Source: Elusimicrobiota bacterium (lineage in GTDB: Bacteria > Elusimicrobiota > Elusimicrobia > FEN-1173). From it: a stretch of DNA of 6,570 bases. The stretch is from assembly GCA_003158755.1 (NCBI GenBank), contig PMLF01000120.1, positions 1 to 6,570 of the forward strand, read 5' to 3'. Each line of letters starts with the position of its first letter. Position 1 is the stretch's first letter. The notes beneath the pieces were generated by a model. That model did no database searches and was not told where the DNA came from. It was given only the letters and a program-made list of their open reading frames with translations. Shown here in pieces: positions 4,710 through 6,570 of this stretch. The position numbers were made by a program, and so were the translations under genes.

Positions 4710-6570
4710 CTACGCCGCGATCAACGCCGCCACGACCGCCCGGAGGTCGTGGCCGATCAACTCCGACACGCTCTTGAAGAAGAACGGAATGATGTTCAGC
4801 CCTCCGACGAACACGCTGTCCTTGTCGGCCGCCACCAATTGGATGGTTTGGCCGCCCATTTTTCTGGCGGCCAATTTCACCCCGGCCAGCGTCTCCGGCA
4901 AGTTCACCTGACCGCCGGCGGTTAGGACGACGTCCTCTCCGACGGTTTTGGATACTCGTCGATCGGCGAACAGCGGGGCCAGTTCGGGTTCCCGTCCCAG
5001 CGCCGCGACGTTCGCCCCCGTTTTGTCCGTCACCACGAGATTGCGCGGGAGCTCGTTCCGCGCGATCCTTCCGGCGAGGCCCGCCATATACCCCAGCGCG
5101 ACCATTTTCTCCCCGTCATCCAAGTTCGAGTAAGCGCTCAGCTCGACGACCACGTCGTCGGAAGGTCCGAGCCGCGCCGCCCGGTTGAACCCGGCCAGGA
5201 ACCCGGCATAGCCGGCCAGGCCGCGGGCCAATTCCGATCCGGGGTCGGCGACGAGGCTCGACGTTAATTTCCCTTCGGCATCGGAGCTTTTCCGCGCTTC
5301 AGCGAGGGCGTCGCGGACGAGCGGGAGGTCAACTCCATGCCGCAAAACCAGGGCGTTCAAATCCATCGGGAGGGGTATCCCTAGGTTGCTGACGATGTCC
5401 TGAACCGCTCCTTGTGTCGGAGCGGCGCTGGGTCCGGCATTTTTCTTGGATCCCATGCCCTCAGCCGGAGGAGCGGCGGGTTCCGGGGCGGCCGCCGCTT
5501 TTTCCATCACGATCAGCATGTTGCTGGGAGGGAATGTCATCGGTTGTCCGTTCGTCGAGGCCAAGGCGACCTTGTCCTTGAGGTTTTCCACGTAGCCCGG
5601 TTGGAGATAGGACTGCCATTCCGTCGGCACCGGAACTTCTTTCATCACGAACCCGGCCCGCCGCGCGACTTCTTTGATGAGTTCGATATATTCGGATCGT
5701 TTCTGGACGCCGTATTGCTCTTGGATTTCCCGAGGGAACGCATCGGATCCCCACGTCATGGTGTACATGAACTCCATGGCGTCTTTGCGCATCAGCTTGA
5801 TTTTCGCCGTTCCACCGTTTCCGATCTCATTCGAGACCGTCTCATGGGGGATGCGACGCCCTTTGAATTCACGGATGTAATCTTCGAAGAATGTGAAGGC
5901 GTAGGGGGTCTTCAATTCCATGACACAAAAGTCATCTCCGTTTTCGGGAATGACGCCGTCGCGGATGATCAGGCGGCCTTCCGGCGCCAGGGTCCGGACC
6001 GCCTGTTCCAAGACGTCCTTGACGGAGTCGAGGTTGAACTTCCGGCCGTCTTTTTCCACGTAGCTGAAAATCTCGTGGAGGACGGAGCAGAAGACGATAT
6101 TATTTAAGGGGGGAAAATTCATTTCCCTCGCCAGGTCCGCCAACCGGAAGGCGTCGCCTTCCACGATTTCGTAGGTGGCCCCCGAACGTCGACGGCGGAC
6201 CTCCAAATCACGGATGGAATCCCTCGAAATCTCCAGGCCGATGACGCGGTCCAGAACGCCCTCTTTCTTCTTTCCTTCCGCCAATTCCAACACCGCTCCA
6301 CCGGCGGGACCGACCTCCAGCATGTTTCCCTTTTTTGCGAATTCCATCATCTTCTTTTTATCATGGACGGCCTGTTCGGACGCCATGGTGGAATAATAAT
6401 CGGCGTCGTTGTTGACGCTGTCGAACTCGTCGAACCGTATGCCGAGGACGTCCAGGAGCCGCCTCAGCTCCAATTGATATTTCGTCTGGTTCCCGCGCTG
6501 AAGGAAATGAAGGGAACGGACGAGGGCCTCCGCGTCCTTGGACAGCGCGAACGCGCAGGAGACGGCTTTC
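4710..6570 (-). CDS. Large SAM-dependent methyltransferase-domain protein with unknown C-terminal domain (5'-truncated by the window edge)
   Basis: The frame is open from the TAG at 4710 to the right edge, giving 619 visible residues; the true start lies outside. Internal TTG or ATG codons near 6473 are not starts, since the residues before them look coding. Using visible numbering, residues 1-75 are an all-helical-looking lead-in. A class I Rossmann methyltransferase domain follows: motif I MLEVGPAGGAVLEL (83-96), GLEIS (111-115, acidic residue for the ribose), EGDAF (137-141), FCSVLHEIFSYV (160-171) and LAPEGRLIIRDGV (194-206). The conserved-looking segment to about 357 probably completes a substrate domain. 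An Ala/Pro linker (358-388) leads to a C-terminal domain of about 230 residues, with LNALVLRHG, GYMAGLAGRIARNELPRNLVVTD and IIPFFFKSVSELIG, which I do not recognise. No substrate can be named. The REP-like element separates the gene from proA, so co-transcription is uncertain. Confidence 0.8.
   Translation of the reverse strand, partial: KAVSCAFALSKDAEALVRSLHFLQRGNQTKYQLELRRLLDVLGIRFDEFDSVNNDADYYSTMASEQAVHDKKKMMEFAKKGNMLEVGPAGGAVLELAEGKKKEGVLDRVIGLEISRDSIRDLEVRRRRSGATYEIVEGDAFRLADLAREMNFPPLNNIVFCSVLHEIFSYVEKDGRKFNLDSVKDVLEQAVRTLAPEGRLIIRDGVIPENGDDFCVMELKTPYAFTFFEDYIREFKGRRIPHETVSNEIGNGGTAKIKLMRKDAMEFMYTMTWGSDAFPREIQEQYGVQKRSEYIELIKEVARRAGFVMKEVPVPTEWQSYLQPGYVENLKDKVALASTNGQPMTFPPSNMLIVMEKAAAAPEPAAPPAEGMGSKKNAGPSAAPTQGAVQDIVSNLGIPLPMDLNALVLRHGVDLPLVRDALAEARKSSDAEGKLTSSLVADPGSELARGLAGYAGFLAGFNRAARLGPSDDVVVELSAYSNLDDGEKMVALGYMAGLAGRIARNELPRNLVVTDKTGANVAALGREPELAPLFADRRVSKTVGEDVVLTAGGQVNLPETLAGVKLAARKMGGQTIQLVAADKDSVFVGGLNIIPFFFKSVSELIGHDLRAVVAALIAA

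Overview
The window is a compact, G+C-rich (about 60% by eye) bacterial segment in which every gene I can support lies on the minus strand. Transcription therefore runs from the right edge to the left edge. In that order it holds: the C-terminal 619 residues of a large protein with a SAM-dependent methyltransferase domain (cut by the right edge); a 259-bp gap with a two-unit inverted-repeat element; proA; nadD; yqeK; an LCP (LytR-CpsA-Psr) family gene; a 107-bp gap with a long repeat-derived hairpin and a T run; and the first 245 codons of pilT (cut by the left edge).

The core is a housekeeping operon, proA-nadD-yqeK-LCP, resembling the proA-nadD-(yqeK)-(lytR)-rsfS neighbourhood known from many bacteria. 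All three internal junctions are 4-bp stop/start overlaps (GTGA, ATGA, GTGA), so the four proteins are probably made from one mRNA with translational coupling. Their roles are proline synthesis (ProA), NAD synthesis (NadD), removal of Ap4A-type dinucleotides (YqeK) and cell-envelope glycopolymer attachment (LCP). The usual last member, rsfS, does not follow the LCP gene; pilT comes next, behind a terminator-like hairpin.

The upstream protein is the least understood part. It has a class I methyltransferase domain, a short Ala/Pro linker, and a C-terminal domain of about 230 residues that I do not recognise. Its frame is still open at the right edge, so the true protein is longer than what is visible.

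Organism: a type IV pilus retraction ATPase, an LCP protein with a LytR_C domain, frequent GTG starts and the degenerate intergenic repeats fit a free-living, probably diderm bacterium. A deep-branching lineage such as Elusimicrobiota or Omnitrophota is a guess from gene order and the multidomain methyltransferase, not shown by the sequence. I see no RNA genes, CRISPR, insertion sequence, prophage or defence system. The points most worth a second look are the open-ended methyltransferase protein, the repeat-derived terminator abutting the pilT ribosome binding site, and an 11-bp perfect stem at the LCP start codon.
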